This document shows positions 47,479 to 59,710 of a stretch of 64,000 nucleotides of DNA, in pieces. This DNA comes from Oceanidesulfovibrio marinus (GTDB lineage: Bacteria > Desulfobacterota > Desulfovibrionia > Desulfovibrionales > Desulfovibrionaceae): NCBI RefSeq assembly GCF_013085545.1, contig NZ_CP039543.1, positions 1,488,001 through 1,552,000 on the forward strand, given 5' to 3'. The notes beneath the pieces are model-generated. The model was given only the letters and a program-made list of their open reading frames with translations, did not search any database and was not told where the DNA came from. The position numbers and the translations under genes were made by a program. Numbering within the stretch: the stretch's first letter is position 1; each line of letters starts with the position of its first letter.

Positions 47479-47853
47479 ATGCCCCATCGCCGCCGCAGCC
47501 GTGTTGAAGCACACTTCCGCGCCCTGGTTACCTGCCGGGGTCAGGAGTTCGAGGTCTGGATGCACAACCTCAGCCTGACCGGCATGAAGTTCCGCCAGCC
47601 GGATGAAACGATCCTGAGCGCCGGCGATGTCTGCAAGGTGCGCATTCCCCTGGCCGATGACGTGGTGGTCAGGGCGGAGGCTACTGTGGCACGCACGGAC
47701 GAGCATCTGGCGGCGCTGGACTTCACGGCCATCGACCCGGACAGCTACCCCCACCTGCTGAACATGGTGCGGTATGCATCCGAGAACCCGGACGCCATCG
47801 AGAAAGAGCAGCTTCACATCCCCTTTGACGAGTCGGCGTCCAAGGACATCTGA
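47479..47853 (+). CDS. PilZ domain protein
   Basis: The 124-residue single-domain protein has the c-di-GMP-binding RRRSR motif near residue 4 and NLSLTGMKF at 30 (D/N-x-S-x2-G). It starts 11 bases after the binding-protein fusion ends and is likely cotranscribed. It could be an effector for the GGDEF-EAL protein, though nothing in the sequence links them directly. Confidence 0.9.
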   Translation: MPHRRRSRVEAHFRALVTCRGQEFEVWMHNLSLTGMKFRQPDETILSAGDVCKVRIPLADDVVVRAEATVARTDEHLAALDFTAIDPDSYPHLLNMVRYASENPDAIEKEQLHIPFDESASKDI

Positions 47854-47907
47854 TCCGGCCTGAATGACCCGGCCGGCGCGGTATCTGACGAGTACTACCG
47901 GACGCGC

Positions 47908-48264
47908 CTAGCCGCACTCCCGGGCAAGGGCGTCGTAGCCCTTGTCGGTGAGCACGAGGCCCTTGACCTTGCCCTCGCCCGTCTCCAGGCTGACGAAGGC
48001 CACGTAGCCCAGGCTGAAGGCCTGATCCACCACATCGCTCGCCTGCTTGCCCATGTGCTTGGGCAGCAAGCCGCCGTTGGTGCGGCTCAGGGCATAGGTG
48101 CGGGCTGTGGAGAGCAGCGACAGAACCGGGTTTTCCGAATCGAGGTCCAGCTCGTCCTGCCAGACCGGCGCGTCCCCTGATTGCTCCTCCTCGGGCTGTT
48201 CCTCGCCTGCCTGCTCACGGGACTCCATCATTTCCTCGCGTTCTTCCATATCGTGCGGATCCAC
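47908..48264 (-). CDS. Hypothetical acidic protein
   Basis: The 118-residue protein starts at GTG 48264, chosen because AAGGAG sits 8 bases upstream. Residues 1-45 are very acidic (Glu-rich); the remaining domain ends GLVLTDKGYDALAREC. It looks like a small adaptor; no family was recognised. Confidence 0.6.
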   Translation of the reverse strand: MDPHDMEEREEMMESREQAGEEQPEEEQSGDAPVWQDELDLDSENPVLSLLSTARTYALSRTNGGLLPKHMGKQASDVVDQAFSLGYVAFVSLETGEGKVKGLVLTDKGYDALARECG

Positions 48265-48618
48265 AGCGCTTGCTCCTTGTCGTTCGATTCATGGTTCGTT
48301 CGGTTCGCGGGGTGGCGCGCAACAAGACGCGCAGCCTATAAGGTACCACAGCCGCGCGGCCGCTGTCAGGGAAATGGCCGGGCAGAGCCGAATTGTCACA
48401 TGCGCGAAGGATTGTGAAAACAGCGCGTCAGCCAGCAGAGCATTTCGAGGAGAAAAAACGCGCATTGGCGAAACAGCCCATGTGTAATCATACCGGGGAA
48501 GCGCACACGCCCTGCCATGAAAAAAGGCGGACGCCCCGCGCGAACCGACACATGGCCGGCCAGCGGAGCGTCCGCCTGACATCCGGAAGCCGCGAAGCCT
48601 CCGTCACAGTATTTTTCG
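48265..48618. other. 354-bp intergenic region with the tyrS terminator
   Basis: Apart from the tyrS terminator at 48520 and the leader of the acidic-protein gene, nothing was recognised; ORFs on both strands look like chance reading frames. Confidence 0.5.
48520..48577 (-). terminator. Terminator after tyrS
   Basis: On the minus strand GGCGGACGC pairs with GCGTCCGCC across a long loop, followed by TTTTTT. Confidence 0.75.
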
Positions 48619-49806
48619 CTACTGCACGGTAAGCCGCAGAAAGCGCCGCTTGCCCAGCTTCACTGTGTACTCGCCGGGCTGCAGCACGTACTCGCCGTCG
48701 CTGTACTTCTCGCCGTCAATGGAGAGCGCGCCCTGCTTGATCAGGCGCTTGGCCTCGCCGCGGGATTCCGTGAGGCCGGAGTCGGCCAGGAAGGCGATGG
48801 GCCGGCTGTTCTCGCCGGTCTCCACGGTGTACGCGGGCATGTCGTCGGGGTTCTCGCCCTTGGCAAATACCTGGCGGAAGTTCTCCTCGGCGTGCTTGGC
48901 CGCACTCTCGGAGTGGAACCGCGCGGTGATCTCCCAGGCCAGCAGCTCCTTGGCCTTCTTAGGGTGCAGCGTGCAGCAGTCCACGTCCTTCTTCAGCGTC
49001 TCGATCTCGCTCAGGCTCCTGTCCGAAAGGAGCTCGTAGTAGCGCCACATCAGCTCGTCCGAGATGGACATGATCTTGCCGTACATATTGGTGGGATCTT
49101 CCTCGATGCCCACGTAGTTGTTCAGCGATTTGGACATCTTCTTCACGCCGTCCAGCCCTTCGAGGATAGGCACCGTGAGGATGATCTGCGGCTCCTGGCC
49201 GTACTGCTGCTGCAGGTGGCGACCCATAAGCAGATTGAACTTCTGGTCCGTGCCGCCCAGCTCCACGTCGGCCTTCAGGGCCACGGAGTCGTACCCCTGC
49301 ACCAGGGGGTAGAGGAACTCGTGGATGGCGATGGAACGGTTCTCGGCATAACGGTTGTGGAAGTCGTCACGCTCCAGCATGCGCGCCACGGTGTAGCGTG
49401 AGCACAGGGACACGAAGTCCGCGGATGTGAAGGCGTCCATCCAGGTGGAGTTGAAGGCGATCTCGGTGCGCTCCTCGTCGAGGATCTTGAAGATCTGGCG
49501 CTTGTACGTCTCCGCGTTCTCCATGACCTGCTCGCGCGTGAGCGGCGGCCGGGTCTCGGACTTGCCGCTGGGGTCGCCGATCATCCCGGTGAAGTCGCCG
49601 ATCAGGAAGATGACCTGGTGGCCGAGGTCCTGAAAGTGCTTCAGCTTCTGGATAAGCACCGTGTGGCCGAGGTGCAGGTCCGGCGCGGTGGGGTCGAACC
49701 CGGCCTTGATGCGCAGAGGTCTGCCCTTGGCGAGTTTTTTCTGCAACTCCTCGGTATTGATGATCTCGACAGCGCCACGTTCGATCTGGGCCATGTCTTG
49801 GCTCAC
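48619..49806 (-). CDS. tyrS: Tyrosine--tRNA ligase
   Basis: The 395-residue class I synthetase has the HLGHT (HIGH) motif near 60, [34 protein letters not shown], and [11 protein letters not shown]. The C-terminal S4 domain ends the protein. The start is GTG 49806 with GAGGAG 8 bases upstream; ATG 49794 would lose four residues. It is the last gene of the long minus-strand run. Confidence 0.95.
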   Translation of the reverse strand: MSQDMAQIERGAVEIINTEELQKKLAKGRPLRIKAGFDPTAPDLHLGHTVLIQKLKHFQDLGHQVIFLIGDFTGMIGDPSGKSETRPPLTREQVMENAETYKRQIFKILDEERTEIAFNSTWMDAFTSADFVSLCSRYTVARMLERDDFHNRYAENRSIAIHEFLYPLVQGYDSVALKADVELGGTDQKFNLLMGRHLQQQYGQEPQIILTVPILEGLDGVKKMSKSLNNYVGIEEDPTNMYGKIMSISDELMWRYYELLSDRSLSEIETLKKDVDCCTLHPKKAKELLAWEITARFHSESAAKHAEENFRQVFAKGENPDDMPAYTVETGENSRPIAFLADSGLTESRGEAKRLIKQGALSIDGEKYSDGEYVLQPGEYTVKLGKRRFLRLTVQ

Positions 49807-49861
49807 GGGAAATACTCCTCTCTGGTCGTCAATATGAAATGAATCCTTGGAATATGCTGCA

Positions 49862-50638
49862 TCACGAGACAAGGCCCACGTCCAGGGCCCTGCCAGTCTC
49901 TGGGTCCACGTCCACCCAGACGCCGGAAACCAGCTCCTCGCCGCTTGCTACGGTGAATCGCTTGGGCAGCCCGGTAATGAACCGCTCGATGATGGCCCGC
50001 GGGTCCATGCCCAGGGCCGAGTCGCGCACGCCGCACATGCCGGCGTCGGTCAGCGCGGCCGTTCCGCCGGGCAGGATGCGCGCATCGTTTGTCTGGACGT
50101 GGGTGTGCGTCCCGAGCACTGCGCTTACCCGACCGGCAAGGTGGTAGGCAAGGGCTATCTTCTCCGATGTGGCCTCGGCATGGATATCCACCAGCCTCAC
50201 AGGCACAGGCGTATCCCGTGCATCCAGCCTGTCCAGCAGCGCATCTACAGTGCGGAACGGGCAGTCGATGTCGTCCATGAAGGTGCGGCCCATGAGGTTG
50301 ATGACCGCCACCTCAACGCCGCCGGCGGCGTACACGCCCATGCCGCGGCCGGGCGCGCCGGGCGGGTAGTTGGCCGGCCGCAGGATGCGCGGCTCCGTGT
50401 CCAGGGTGGGGTAGAAATCCTTGATCTTCCAGACGTGGTTGCCCGAGGTAAGCACCTGGACGCCGGCATCGAAGAGTTGGCGCGCGGTCTTGAAGTCCAT
50501 GCCCAGGCCGCCTGCGGCGTTCTCGCCGTTGGCCACCACCAGGGCCGGGTCGTGCTCCCGAATCAGCGCCGGCAGGAGCGCTGCAACAGCGCGGCGGCCG
50601 GGGCGACCGACAACGTCGCCCAGGAAGAGAATTCTCAC
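49862..50638 (-). CDS. ymdB: YmdB-type metallophosphoesterase
   Basis: The 258-residue protein begins [16 protein letters not shown] and has [31 protein letters not shown] and [10 protein letters not shown], the full metal-binding set of the TIGR00282 family; B. subtilis YmdB is a phosphodiesterase affecting biofilm and motility. It starts at GTG within the moeA stop (GTGA overlap). Confidence 0.93.
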   Translation of the reverse strand: MRILFLGDVVGRPGRRAVAALLPALIREHDPALVVANGENAAGGLGMDFKTARQLFDAGVQVLTSGNHVWKIKDFYPTLDTEPRILRPANYPPGAPGRGMGVYAAGGVEVAVINLMGRTFMDDIDCPFRTVDALLDRLDARDTPVPVRLVDIHAEATSEKIALAYHLAGRVSAVLGTHTHVQTNDARILPGGTAALTDAGMCGVRDSALGMDPRAIIERFITGLPKRFTVASGEELVSGVWVDVDPETGRALDVGLVS

Positions 50639-51945
50639 GAAAGGCCCTCCGGCTCCTCCCCCGGATGCCACAGGGGGCAGACCGCGACCTTGCGGCCCTC
50701 GTACAGCCCCTCGTCCCCGGCCGGGATGCGCACTAGGCCGTCGGCCTCCACCAGGGTGCGCAGCAGTCCCGATGGTCCGAGCACCGGCTGCGCCACCGGA
50801 AGCTCCTGCTTGGATGAACGCTCCAGCCGGATGCGCACGTAGTCCTCGCGGCCCTGCCTGGAGGCTACGTTGCGGCCCATCACCGCCGGCACGAATGCAC
50901 GACGGCTCCAGGAGAAGGACGCCGTGTCGCCCATGAGGCCGCGCAAAAACGGCAGGCCGAGCACGTGCATGACCACCTGGGCCGAGGTCACCTGGCCGGG
51001 CAGGCCGAATATTGCCTTGGCCGAGCCGCCCTGCTCCACCCGCGCCAGCACCAGGGGCTTGCCGGGCCGCATGGCCACGCCGTGCGCCAGGATCTCCGCC
51101 CCGGGCAGCCGGGAAACCACAGCAAGGGTCAGGTCGCGTACGCCGATGGAGCTGCCGCCGGAAAGAAAGAGCGCGTCGCACTGCTCCAGCCCCTCGCGCA
51201 GGGCCTTTTCCAATGCAGCTTCCTGGTCCGGCACCAGGCCCAGAGAAATGGGCGTTGCTCCGGCGCGGGCGATCATCGCGGCCAGAGCCGGGCTGTTCAC
51301 GTCACGCACCTGGCCGGGCCGCGGCTTCTGATCGATGGGGATGACCTCGTCGCCCGTGGAGAGCACGGCCGCGCGGGGCAGACGCCCCACCGGGACCTCG
51401 GTCTTGCCCAGCGCGGCAAGCAGGCCGATCTCCTGCGGCCGCAGCCGGATTCCTGCGGAAAGCGCCTCGCTGCCGGACTCGGCGTCCTCGCCGCGGAGCA
51501 TCACGTGCTCGCCAGGAGCCACGGCGCGGCGCACCTCGATAGTGCCGGTTACGACGCCGCCGGACTCGTCGCCCTCCAGGGCCGAGGTGTGCTCCACCAT
51601 GACCACGGCGTCCGCGCCCTCTGGCAGAATGCCGCCGGTAACGATGGAGGCGCACTCACCGGGTCCGATGGCGCGCTCGGTGGGCTTGTCCACGGACACC
51701 TGGGCCACGCACTCGATATACGCCGGGGAAAGCTCGCCCGCACCGAAGAGGTCCTCGGCGCGCACGGCATAGCCGTCCATGGAGGAACGCGCGGCCAGGG
51801 GCAAATCCTCGTCGGCCGTTACGCCGGCGGCGAGAACCCGGCCCAGCGCATCGCTGAGGGGCACGGTTTCAACGGGCAGCGGCGGGAAGGAAGTGAGCTT
51901 CAGAACAACTTCCGCAACAGAGAGGACCTGGAAGAATGAACGCAT
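50635..51945 (-). CDS. moeA: Molybdopterin molybdenumtransferase
   Basis: The 436-residue enzyme inserts the metal into molybdopterin. DLPLAARSSMDGYAVR (about 49), TGGILPEGADAVV, LSTGDEV, SGGSSIGVRD and GLPGQVTSAQV are all present in order. It could serve molybdenum or tungsten cofactor for the aor gene in this window. The start at ATG 51945 is preferred over an in-frame TTG; it lies 6 bases after the mobB stop. Confidence 0.95.
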   Translation of the reverse strand: MRSFFQVLSVAEVVLKLTSFPPLPVETVPLSDALGRVLAAGVTADEDLPLAARSSMDGYAVRAEDLFGAGELSPAYIECVAQVSVDKPTERAIGPGECASIVTGGILPEGADAVVMVEHTSALEGDESGGVVTGTIEVRRAVAPGEHVMLRGEDAESGSEALSAGIRLRPQEIGLLAALGKTEVPVGRLPRAAVLSTGDEVIPIDQKPRPGQVRDVNSPALAAMIARAGATPISLGLVPDQEAALEKALREGLEQCDALFLSGGSSIGVRDLTLAVVSRLPGAEILAHGVAMRPGKPLVLARVEQGGSAKAIFGLPGQVTSAQVVMHVLGLPFLRGLMGDTASFSWSRRAFVPAVMGRNVASRQGREDYVRIRLERSSKQELPVAQPVLGPSGLLRTLVEADGLVRIPAGDEGLYEGRKVAVCPLWHPGEEPEGLS

Positions 51946-51951
51946 GAGCAA

Positions 51952-52650
51952 TCAGTCAAGTTTGATAGTGACAGGGCCTGGAGTGTAGCCCTTGAGCTCG
52001 GAAAGCAGGCCGCGGATGGTGGAGCCCACGATGCCGGCCACGAACGGCCCCAGCGGCAGCACCTTGCCGTCGCACTCTACGCGAAGATTCTCGGGGAAGG
52101 CGCGGCAGTCGCCGGGTTCGGCGTCGCCCGCCACGATCTCGGCCGCCATGTCGTGGCAGCTCTCCCTGCCGCAGGCCTCGCAGTTCAGCCCGGGCAGTAA
52201 AAAACCCTTGTCGAGAACCGCATCGGCCACCGCGTCCACATCGGCAAGCTGCCCCAGCCCGGAAGCCGTGACAGCGCCATACGCGCCAAGGGCCAGCTCC
52301 GGCTTCAGTGTTTCCGCCTCGGCCGGCTCGCGCAGCACCAGCACCCGTGGCAGCACGTCCAGGCTCTTGCCCCCTTCCACCAGCAGGAAGTCAGCGCGCA
52401 TCAGCGGCAGCAAGTCTTCCAACCGCCGGCGGCCCGGCCAGATGAGCATGGAGGTCTCGTCCGACAAGCCGGCAACGGCCGTGCAGTACTTGCCCAGGCG
52501 GTCCGTGTCCCGGCCGGCCACGTCCAGCCCATGATGGGCGAACTTCACGGCGGCCACGGAGAGCCCCCGCGCCTGCAGCGTCCTGGCCAGCTCCACTGTA
52601 AGCGTGGTCTTGCCCGAGTTCTTGTACCCTACGATGGCTGCGGCTTTCAT
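51952..52650 (-). CDS. mobB: MobB GTP-binding protein with C-terminal Fe-S domain
   Basis: 232 residues. The N-terminal MobB domain has the P-loop YKNSGKTTL near 9-17 and VKFAHHG, and ends near residue 165. Beyond it lies C-x2-C-x4-C-x16-C (NCEACGRESCHD...DC), the spacing of a known 4Fe-4S domain type, then about 40 residues more. Stand-alone MobB is usually about 170 residues, so this is a fusion. It overlaps the upstream NlpC/P60 gene by 4 bases. Confidence 0.88.
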   Translation of the reverse strand: MKAAAIVGYKNSGKTTLTVELARTLQARGLSVAAVKFAHHGLDVAGRDTDRLGKYCTAVAGLSDETSMLIWPGRRRLEDLLPLMRADFLLVEGGKSLDVLPRVLVLREPAEAETLKPELALGAYGAVTASGLGQLADVDAVADAVLDKGFLLPGLNCEACGRESCHDMAAEIVAGDAEPGDCRAFPENLRVECDGKVLPLGPFVAGIVGSTIRGLLSELKGYTPGPVTIKLD

Positions 52651-54089
52651 TGCCCGTCCTTTCCTGCCGTCGCATCCTGCTCCGTTTTGGGAGCGCGCCT
52701 GGCAAGGGGGTCATTCATGATGTCGATGCGCGTGAGCAGATCGTAGCCGGAGCGTTGTACAAGCTCCAGCTCCATGCCCGGGCTCGTGGTAGTGATGGCG
52801 GCGCGGCCGATGATCTTGCGGCCTTCGGCACCCTCCTCGCTCTTGGTGCGCAGGCCCCACACGGCGTGCAGCACGATGGGCTCGCCCTCGCGCTCGCCCA
52901 GATAGAGCATGATGTGGCCGGGCATGTGCAGCAGCGAGCGAAACGGCAAGCCCTCTGCGATGATGCGCTCTTTCTTGGCCTCGCGGTCCAGGTCTTTGAG
53001 CTCGGTCGCCACGCCCACCTTGGACTGCTGCCTGGAGTTGCGCGGCAGCCACACGCCGAAGGGGGTGAACAGATCCTTGAGCAGCGAGGAGCAGTCGCGG
53101 TCTTCATACAGCCCGCCCCAGCCATACTCCCGGCCCACCATGACCCTGGCGACCTCGGCCATGTTGCGGCTGGTAAAGGTCAGCGGCATGACCACGGCGT
53201 CCGTGGGCTTCAGCCGGGCCATTTTGATGACGGCATTGCCCTCGGTGTCGGCCACGGGCACCATCACGTCATACCCGCCAGCAGACGCGGCGTCCTCATG
53301 GCCGAAACGCGGGAACACCGCCCCCACATGCGCCGTGAACACATAGCGTCCGCCCGGATCGGTCACGGGCACGTCGTCCTCCACCAGGGCCGCATAGTCG
53401 CCGGTCTGGTACTCGTCCACAAAGGAGTCGCTCACAAAGGCCACGTCCTCGGCCGGAACCCAGCCCGAGGCAAAGGCCGTTTCCGCATAGAGCCACGCCT
53501 TGGAGGCCGAAACGTGCGAGATGAACACGGGCGTGCCGACCCAGACCGCCGTGTTCTGGAAGTAATCGAAGGGGAAGCCCTCGCCGGCTTTGTCGAAGTC
53601 CTCGAAGTACGGGCGATTGGTGGGCAGCACCCGCATGCTGGTGTTGCGCAGGGTAATGGCCCGCCGGGCCTCGCTGGGGAATGCCTCGGGCCGGCTCTCC
53701 CGGCGCAGCTCGTCCATGAACTCCGGGCCGCGGCGCAGGGTGTTCTCGCCGTAGCCGGGCTGACTGCCGTAGCGTTCCAGCCCCCAGAGCGCCTCCCGCG
53801 CGGTGTGGGCGGATTTGGTCATGCGCCAGGGGCCGAAGAATCGCGTCAGGTACTTTTCATAAAGCTCGTGCTGGCGTTCCGATCCCAGGGACGTGGAGGC
53901 GTCGTTGGATACGTAGTCGCGCGGGTCCTGGGAGAGCTCCAGCAGATCGGCAACAGGCGCACCGGCGATGCGCTGGCCCGGGAGCGGCCCCTTCGGCGCG
54001 CAACCGGCGGCCAGAATCAGGAGCATCGCAGCCATGCAGACGAGAAAACGCGTGGCAAAGGTTCTGGAAGAGCTTTTTTCGGATGTCAT
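52647..54089 (-). CDS. NlpC/P60 family cell-wall hydrolase lipoprotein
   Basis: The 480-residue lipoprotein (lipobox LLILAAGC, Cys30) has an N-terminal helical region, an SH3-like part (about 190-270) and a C-terminal NlpC/P60 domain with catalytic Cys in EDRDCSSLL and His in PGHIMLYLG. Such enzymes cleave the gamma-D-glutamyl bond in peptidoglycan stem peptides in the periplasm. The start ATG 54089 overlaps nothing; its stop overlaps mobB. It is an unlikely functional partner for its neighbours, so the operon is of mixed role. Confidence 0.85.
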   Translation of the reverse strand: MTSEKSSSRTFATRFLVCMAAMLLILAAGCAPKGPLPGQRIAGAPVADLLELSQDPRDYVSNDASTSLGSERQHELYEKYLTRFFGPWRMTKSAHTAREALWGLERYGSQPGYGENTLRRGPEFMDELRRESRPEAFPSEARRAITLRNTSMRVLPTNRPYFEDFDKAGEGFPFDYFQNTAVWVGTPVFISHVSASKAWLYAETAFASGWVPAEDVAFVSDSFVDEYQTGDYAALVEDDVPVTDPGGRYVFTAHVGAVFPRFGHEDAASAGGYDVMVPVADTEGNAVIKMARLKPTDAVVMPLTFTSRNMAEVARVMVGREYGWGGLYEDRDCSSLLKDLFTPFGVWLPRNSRQQSKVGVATELKDLDREAKKERIIAEGLPFRSLLHMPGHIMLYLGEREGEPIVLHAVWGLRTKSEEGAEGRKIIGRAAITTTSPGMELELVQRSGYDLLTRIDIMNDPLARRAPKTEQDATAGKDGQ

Positions 54090-54146
54090 GATCTCACTCT
54101 GCAAAAGGGGTGAGAGGTTTGGGAGACGCGGCGGCCGGATCGTTCG

Positions 54147-55827
<1,681 letters not shown>

Positions 55828-55835
<8 letters not shown>

Positions 55836-58086
55836 TGTCGGCTCCCTTGGCCAGGCGCTGGGCAAGGCGGGTATGCCGGCGGCGGATGGCATTATTGCGC
55901 ACGGCTATGGCCAGGGCCTTCTTGGAGCCCACGACCACGACGAGACGGCGACCGCGCGTGACGGCAGTATACAGCAGGTTGCGTTGCAGCAGAACGTAAT
56001 GTTCCAGCAGCACGGGCACAACAACGGCCGGGTACTCCGAGCCTTGGGACTTGTGCACGGACACGGCGTACGCCGTGACCACGTCCTCCAGGTCGGCGTC
56101 GTCCAGCTCCACATCGCGGTCGTCAAAACGCACCGTAAGGGCGGTGTGCTCCTGGTCCAGCTTTACGATGCGGCCAATATCGCCGTTGAAGACGTCTTTT
56201 TCATAGTTATTGCGAACCTGCATGACCTTGTCCCCGAGCCGGAAGATCCGCTTGCCGCGTTTGAGCGTGGCGGTCTCCCGATTAAGCGCGTCCTGCAGGC
56301 GTTCGTTGAGCCGCGCCGCGCCGCAGGCGCCCTTGTGCATGGGCGAGAGCACCTGCACGTCCTCCACGGGGTCGAGGTTGAAGCGCTGGGGAATGCGCTC
56401 GCGCACCAGCTCCACCACCATGTCGGCGGCCATCTCCGGGTCCTCCTGCCGCACGAAGTAGAAGTCGGACAAGGAACCGTCAGCCGGAGGCTCCATATTG
56501 GGCAGCCGCCCCTCGTTGATGGCGTGGGCGCTCATGACGATCTCGCTGCGCTGAGCCTGGCGGAAGATCTCGTCCAGCTCCACCACGGGCACGGCGTTCG
56601 ACTCGATGATGTCCGAGAGCACGTTGCCCGGCCCCACCGAGGGCAGCTGGTTGCCGTCGCCCACCAGGACCACGGTGGCGCCCAGGGGAATGGCCATGAG
56701 CAGGTGGTGCATCAGCGAGATGTCCACCATGGAGGCCTCGTCCACAATGATGAGCTGGCAGGACAAGGGGTTGGCCTCGTTGCGGTGGAAGCCGTTGTTC
56801 TGCGGACCGTACTCCAGCAGGCGGTGGATGGTCTTGGCCTCGTGGCGGCAGGTCTCTGCCATGCGCTTGGCCGCCCGGCCCGTGGGCGCGGCCAGCAGCG
56901 CCTTGGCGCCCATGGCCGAGAATATGCGCAGGATGGCGCGGATGATGGTGGTCTTGCCTGTGCCGGGTCCGCCCGTGACCACGAGCACCTTCTCCCGCGC
57001 GGCCATGCGGATGGCGTCGGCCTGCTTGGGGGCCAGGGTGATGCGCTGCTTCTCCTGCACCCAGGCGATGGCCTTTTCCGCATCCACGGCCCGCAGCGAC
57101 TTGGGCGCGGCGCACAGCGCCAGCAGCCGGTGGGCCACGATCTTCTCCGCGGTGTGCAGCCGCGGCAGGTAGATGGCGGGCTCCTCCTCGCCGCGGAAGT
57201 ACTCGGCCGTGAGCCGGTCCTGCTGGCACAGGGAGCGCAGGGGCTCCTCCAGCGCCTCGAACTCGGCCTGCAATATCTCGGATGCGCGCTTCAGCAGCTC
57301 GTGCGACGGCATGTAGACGTGGCCCTGGTTGACGGACTCCGACATGACGTAGTGCAGGCCGGCCTCCAGGCGCAGGGGCGAGTCTTTCGGAAAGCCCAGC
57401 TTTTCGGCAATGGCGTCCGCCGTGAGAAAGCCGATGCCGCTGATCTCCTCGGCCAGGCGGTACGGATTCTCCCGCACCAGGTCGAGGGCGGCGCGGCCGT
57501 AGGCGCGAAAGATGCGCACAGACAGGCCTGGCCCAACACCGTGGGATTGCAGGAAAAGCATCAGGTCGCGGGACTCGCGCTGCTCCTGCCAGCCCTCCAC
57601 GATCTTCTTCAGCCGGCCGGCGCCGATGCCGTCCACGGAGAGCAGCTTCTTGGGCTCGTGTTCGATGACGTCCAGGGTCTTGGCCCCGAAGGCGTCCACA
57701 ATGCGTTGGGCGTAGGTGGGGCCGATGCCCTTGATCTGGCCGGAGCCGAGGTAGAGCCGGATGCCCGTAATGCTGGTGGGCAGTGCGGCGGACGAGGACT
57801 CCACACGGAACTGCTCGCCGTAGCGCTTGTCCACAACCCAGCGGCCGGCCATGGTCACTGCCTGGCCGGGCATGGGCTGGGCCATGGGCCCCACGGCGGT
57901 AACCAAGCCGCGCTGGCCCTGCACCCGGACCTTGGCCACGGTAAAGCCGTCGTCCTCGCTGGTGAAGGTGATGGACTCGATGTGGCCGGTAAGCTCTTCC
58001 CTATCCGGGTCCACGCTCGGTTTTTCCACACCATCCAGCAACAGCGGTTCGCCCTGCTGCTGCCCCATATATCTGTCTGCGCTCAT
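55828..58086 (-). CDS. recD2: RecD2-type ATP-dependent DNA helicase
   Basis: The 752-residue superfamily 1B 5'-3' helicase carries the long N-terminal extension that defines RecD2, found where RecBC is absent. Walker A GGPGTGKTT is near residue 355, VDEASMVD is motif II, GDGNQLPSVGPG is motif III, and the C-terminal UvrD-like domain ends with YAVSVHKSQGSEYP and YTAVTRGR. The start shares a base with the stop of the upstream receiver gene, and the stop overlaps the kinase: recD2 is embedded in a two-component gene set. Confidence 0.95.
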
Positions 58087-58508
58087 CAGCGCGCTCTCCC
58101 GGACATGACGGCCGCAACCTCATCGTGCAAGAGCTGGGCGACCACTGGCTTGGTGATGATGGCGGTGACGCCGCACTCCACGCACTCAGCGTACACGTCC
58201 GCCTTGTCGTGCCCTGTGAGCACGATGGCCGGAATATCCGCATCGATGTCCCGCACGCCGCGGCGGATGGCCCGCAGCATCTCGATACCACCCATGATGG
58301 GCATGGAGAGATCGACCACCAGCAGGTCAGGTTGTTCGCGTTCCGCCATTCCCAACGCCATATCCCCGTCCTCTGCAAGCAGGACTGTGTGACCGCGCTT
58401 CTCCAGGATGCGCTGGAGCAGCGAGCGGTTCACCACATCGTCGTCGGCCACCAGGATGTGGAATGGACCGTTGGTTCCTTGGAGTTCCTCAGCAGACGCG
58501 GCCATCAT
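58086..58508 (-). CDS. Single-domain response regulator upstream of recD2
   Basis: The 140-residue protein is a bare receiver: VADDD at 20-24, phospho-acceptor Asp66 in LVVDLSMPIMGG, the switch region (IVLTGHD) and Lys in ITKPVV. The start is not backed by a clear ribosome site (ATG 58508 or 58505). It shares one base with recD2 and is probably paired with the hybrid kinase downstream. Confidence 0.9.
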   Translation of the reverse strand: MMAASAEELQGTNGPFHILVADDDVVNRSLLQRILEKRGHTVLLAEDGDMALGMAEREQPDLLVVDLSMPIMGGIEMLRAIRRGVRDIDADIPAIVLTGHDKADVYAECVECGVTAIITKPVVAQLLHDEVAAVMSGRAR

Positions 58509-58630
58509 GATGATCGTCGTATAGAGTAACGTGAGAAAATTGGCGAGTGGAGAAGCGCATGTGCGTCTCAAAGTTTGTCAAACAGTATTCCCACGTACGC
58601 GATGGACATCAAGGTCTTTCTTTCTCGTCG

Positions 58631-59710
58631 TTATGGCCGGCCGCCCATGCGCCGCTGCAGGAGCACGAAATCCGCCGTCACCAGGGAGGCCATGGCCTCC
58701 AGCACGGGCACAATGCGCGGTATGGCCGAAACGTCGTGCCGGCCGCCCATGGAGATGGTCGTGGCTTCACCGCTGCTATTCACTGTGCGCTGCTCCTTGA
58801 AGATGGACGGAATGGGCTTGACCGCCACCCGTGCCACCACGGGCCGTCCATCCGAGATACCGCCCAGGATGCCGCCAGCGTTGTTGCTCGACTGCTCCAT
58901 GCCTATGGGGACAAGGGGATCGTTGTTGACGCTGCCCAGGGACCGCGCCGCCGCAAACCCGGAGCCAATCTCCACGCCCTTCACCGCGCCCACGCCCATC
59001 AAGGCGTAGGCAAGACGGGCGTCCAGCTTGTCGAAAACAGGCTCGCCCAGGCCGGTAGGCATGCCGTGGATCTCCACCTGCACGACGCCGCCGATGGAGT
59101 CGCCGTCCTTTTTCACCTCGGCCACGCGCTCCTTCCACGCTTCCACGGCGTCCGGATGCGGCGCAAAGAACGGCCGTTCCTGCGCGCTGGCCAGGTCCGC
59201 CTCGCTGAAAGCCGGCGCGGCCACGCCGCCCAGCTCCACCGGAAAGACCCGAAAGGAGACACCCAACCCGGCCAGAAACGCCTGGGCCACGGCGCCGCCA
59301 ACTACGCGGCTCACGGTCTCCCGCGCCGAGGAGCGGCCGCCGCCGCGGTAGTCGCGCACGCCGTACTTGGCGTCGTAGGTGATGTCCGCATGGCCGGGCC
59401 GGTAGACGTCCTTGACCTTGGAGTAATCGCGGGAGCGCTGGTCCTGGTTCTCAATGAGGAAGCCGATGGCCGTGCCTGTGGTCGCGCCTTCCAACACACC
59501 GGAGTAAAGCTGCACGCGGTCCGGTTCCTTGCGCGTTGTGGAGGCGCCGCCGGGCTGGCCGGGCTTGCGCTTGTCGAGTTTTTCTTGGATGGCCTCTTCG
59601 GAAAGGGGCACGCCGGCCGGACAGCCTTCCACCACACCGCCCAGGCCGCGGCCATGGGATTCGCCGAATGTTGTGAGACGAAAGAGACGGCCAAAGCTAT
59701 CGCCGCTCAT
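58631..59710 (-). CDS. aroC: Chorismate synthase
   Basis: The 359-residue enzyme is the last step of the shikimate pathway. FGESHGRGLGGVVEGCPAG at the start, DIRPGHAD-type segment (VYRPGHADITY), RGGGRSSARET and the C-terminal RHDVSAIPR match the family. The ATG overlaps the aroK stop by 4 bases, so they form one unit. Confidence 0.97.
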   Translation of the reverse strand: MSGDSFGRLFRLTTFGESHGRGLGGVVEGCPAGVPLSEEAIQEKLDKRKPGQPGGASTTRKEPDRVQLYSGVLEGATTGTAIGFLIENQDQRSRDYSKVKDVYRPGHADITYDAKYGVRDYRGGGRSSARETVSRVVGGAVAQAFLAGLGVSFRVFPVELGGVAAPAFSEADLASAQERPFFAPHPDAVEAWKERVAEVKKDGDSIGGVVQVEIHGMPTGLGEPVFDKLDARLAYALMGVGAVKGVEIGSGFAAARSLGSVNNDPLVPIGMEQSSNNAGGILGGISDGRPVVARVAVKPIPSIFKEQRTVNSSGEATTISMGGRHDVSAIPRIVPVLEAMASLVTADFVLLQRRMGGRP

